This document shows, in pieces, positions 63,852 to 64,000 of a stretch of 64,000 nt of DNA. Under the pieces are notes generated by a model. That model worked only from the letters and a program-made list of their open reading frames with translations, made no database searches and had not been told where the DNA came from. Every line of letters starts with the position of its first letter. The stretch's first letter is position 1. Origin of the DNA: Rhodoferax sp. WC2427 (lineage in GTDB: Bacteria > Pseudomonadota > Gammaproteobacteria > Burkholderiales > Burkholderiaceae_C). The DNA is taken from positions 868,001-932,000 of the forward strand of contig NZ_CP162006.1 in NCBI RefSeq assembly GCF_040822085.1. The letters are read 5' to 3'. A program made the position numbers and the translations under genes.

Positions 63852-64000
63852 GCCAATCCCCCACGCGCACCGCGCTTTCCGTCAACGTCAACAAAGTCGC
63901 CCTGGTGCGCAATACCCGGCACCTGGGCATCCCCAGCGTGGCCCGCGCGGCCACGCTGTGCCTGCAGGCGGGGGCCCAGGGCATTACCGTGCACCCGCGG
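63848..64000 (+). CDS. pdxJ: Pyridoxine 5'-phosphate synthase, 3' end outside window
   Basis: Only the first 51 codons are present. [17 protein letters not shown] (usual LGVNIDHVATLRNAR), [12 protein letters not shown] and [11 protein letters not shown] are the PdxJ N-terminus with the conserved Arg/His phosphate contacts. PdxJ condenses the PdxA product with deoxyxylulose phosphate to form PNP. It follows recO by ATGA overlap, the common recO-pdxJ pairing. Confidence 0.95.
   Translation, partial: MSQSPTRTALSVNVNKVALVRNTRHLGIPSVARAATLCLQAGAQGITVHPR

Overview
The window looks like a chromosomal core segment of a betaproteobacterium of the Burkholderiales, most likely the family Comamonadaceae (Rhodoferax/Acidovorax-like). 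This rests on recognisable gene order (tatABC next to hisIE, petABC-sspAB, secA-argJ, pilBCD-coaE-zapD-yacG, hemCDXY, plsX-fabHDG-acpP-fabF followed by rpoE-rseAB-mucD, lepAB-rnc-era-recO-pdxJ), on GC-rich codon use, and on a short palindromic repeat family that I associate with this family from memory. I see no insertion sequence, prophage, CRISPR array, toxin/antitoxin or defence island. I found no candidate for an undescribed multi-gene system; the novelty lies in small elements.

Layout. 1-2.6 kb, minus strand: a truncated imelysin gene, a DHH phosphoesterase and an FMN alpha-hydroxy-acid oxidase. 2.7-3.0 kb: two identical tandem tRNA-Arg(ACG) genes, each with its own terminator. 3.0-6.8 kb: greB converging on the minus-strand series gmk-rpoZ-spoT. 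6.9-11.3 kb: hisI-hisE, a small membrane protein, hinT and tatABC, converging on a membrane-anchored HtrA-type protease. 11.4-13.7 kb: a Nif3-like gene coupled to pdxA, converging on mscL. 13.9-18.1 kb: the cytochrome bc1 operon petABC, sspAB and tRNA-Thr(TGT). 18.1-24.1 kb: dciA divergent from secA, then argJ, a DUF815 ATPase and a mutT-like Nudix gene. 24.1-30.6 kb, minus strand: yacG, zapD, coaE, pilD, pilC, pilB and rluC. 31.2-34.5 kb: rne, divergent from rluC. 34.7-38.7 kb, minus strand: haem operon hemC-hemD-hemX-hemY. 38.8-45.3 kb: ppc, manC, a phosphoglycolate-phosphatase-like HAD gene, a Rieske ferredoxin and an SppA-like peptidase. 45.3-46.7 kb, minus strand: maf and an RsmI-like methylase. 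46.7-53.2 kb: yceD, rpmF and the fatty-acid genes plsX-fabH-fabD-fabG-acpP-fabF. 53.2-57.6 kb: the envelope-stress operon (small membrane protein, rpoE, rseA, rseB, mucD). 58.2-64.0 kb: lepA, lepB, a DUF4845 protein, rnc, era, recO and the start of pdxJ.

Genes within operons are packed very tightly: ATGA or TGATG start/stop overlaps occur at hisI/hisE, hisE/membrane protein/hinT, nif3/pdxA, DUF815/mutT, pilC/pilD, hemD/hemX, manC/HAD, maf/methylase, plsX/fabH, fabD/fabG, membrane protein/rpoE, lepA/lepB, rnc/era and recO/pdxJ. This suggests widespread translational coupling.

The most interesting non-coding signals are: (1) about a dozen copies of an imperfect palindromic repeat, several inside essential genes and read in frame (pdxA, hemD, yceD, fabD, rseA), others supplying stop codons or intergenic hairpins; (2) the 545-bp mucD-lepA gap, with two adjacent consensus DnaA boxes, a perfect 12-bp palindrome, an orphan promoter-terminator unit that could be a small RNA, and a 19-codon leader ORF; (3) a strong terminator immediately before spoT; and (4) an RNase E with a predicted membrane helix, RGG boxes and a long Arg/Glu/Pro repeat region.
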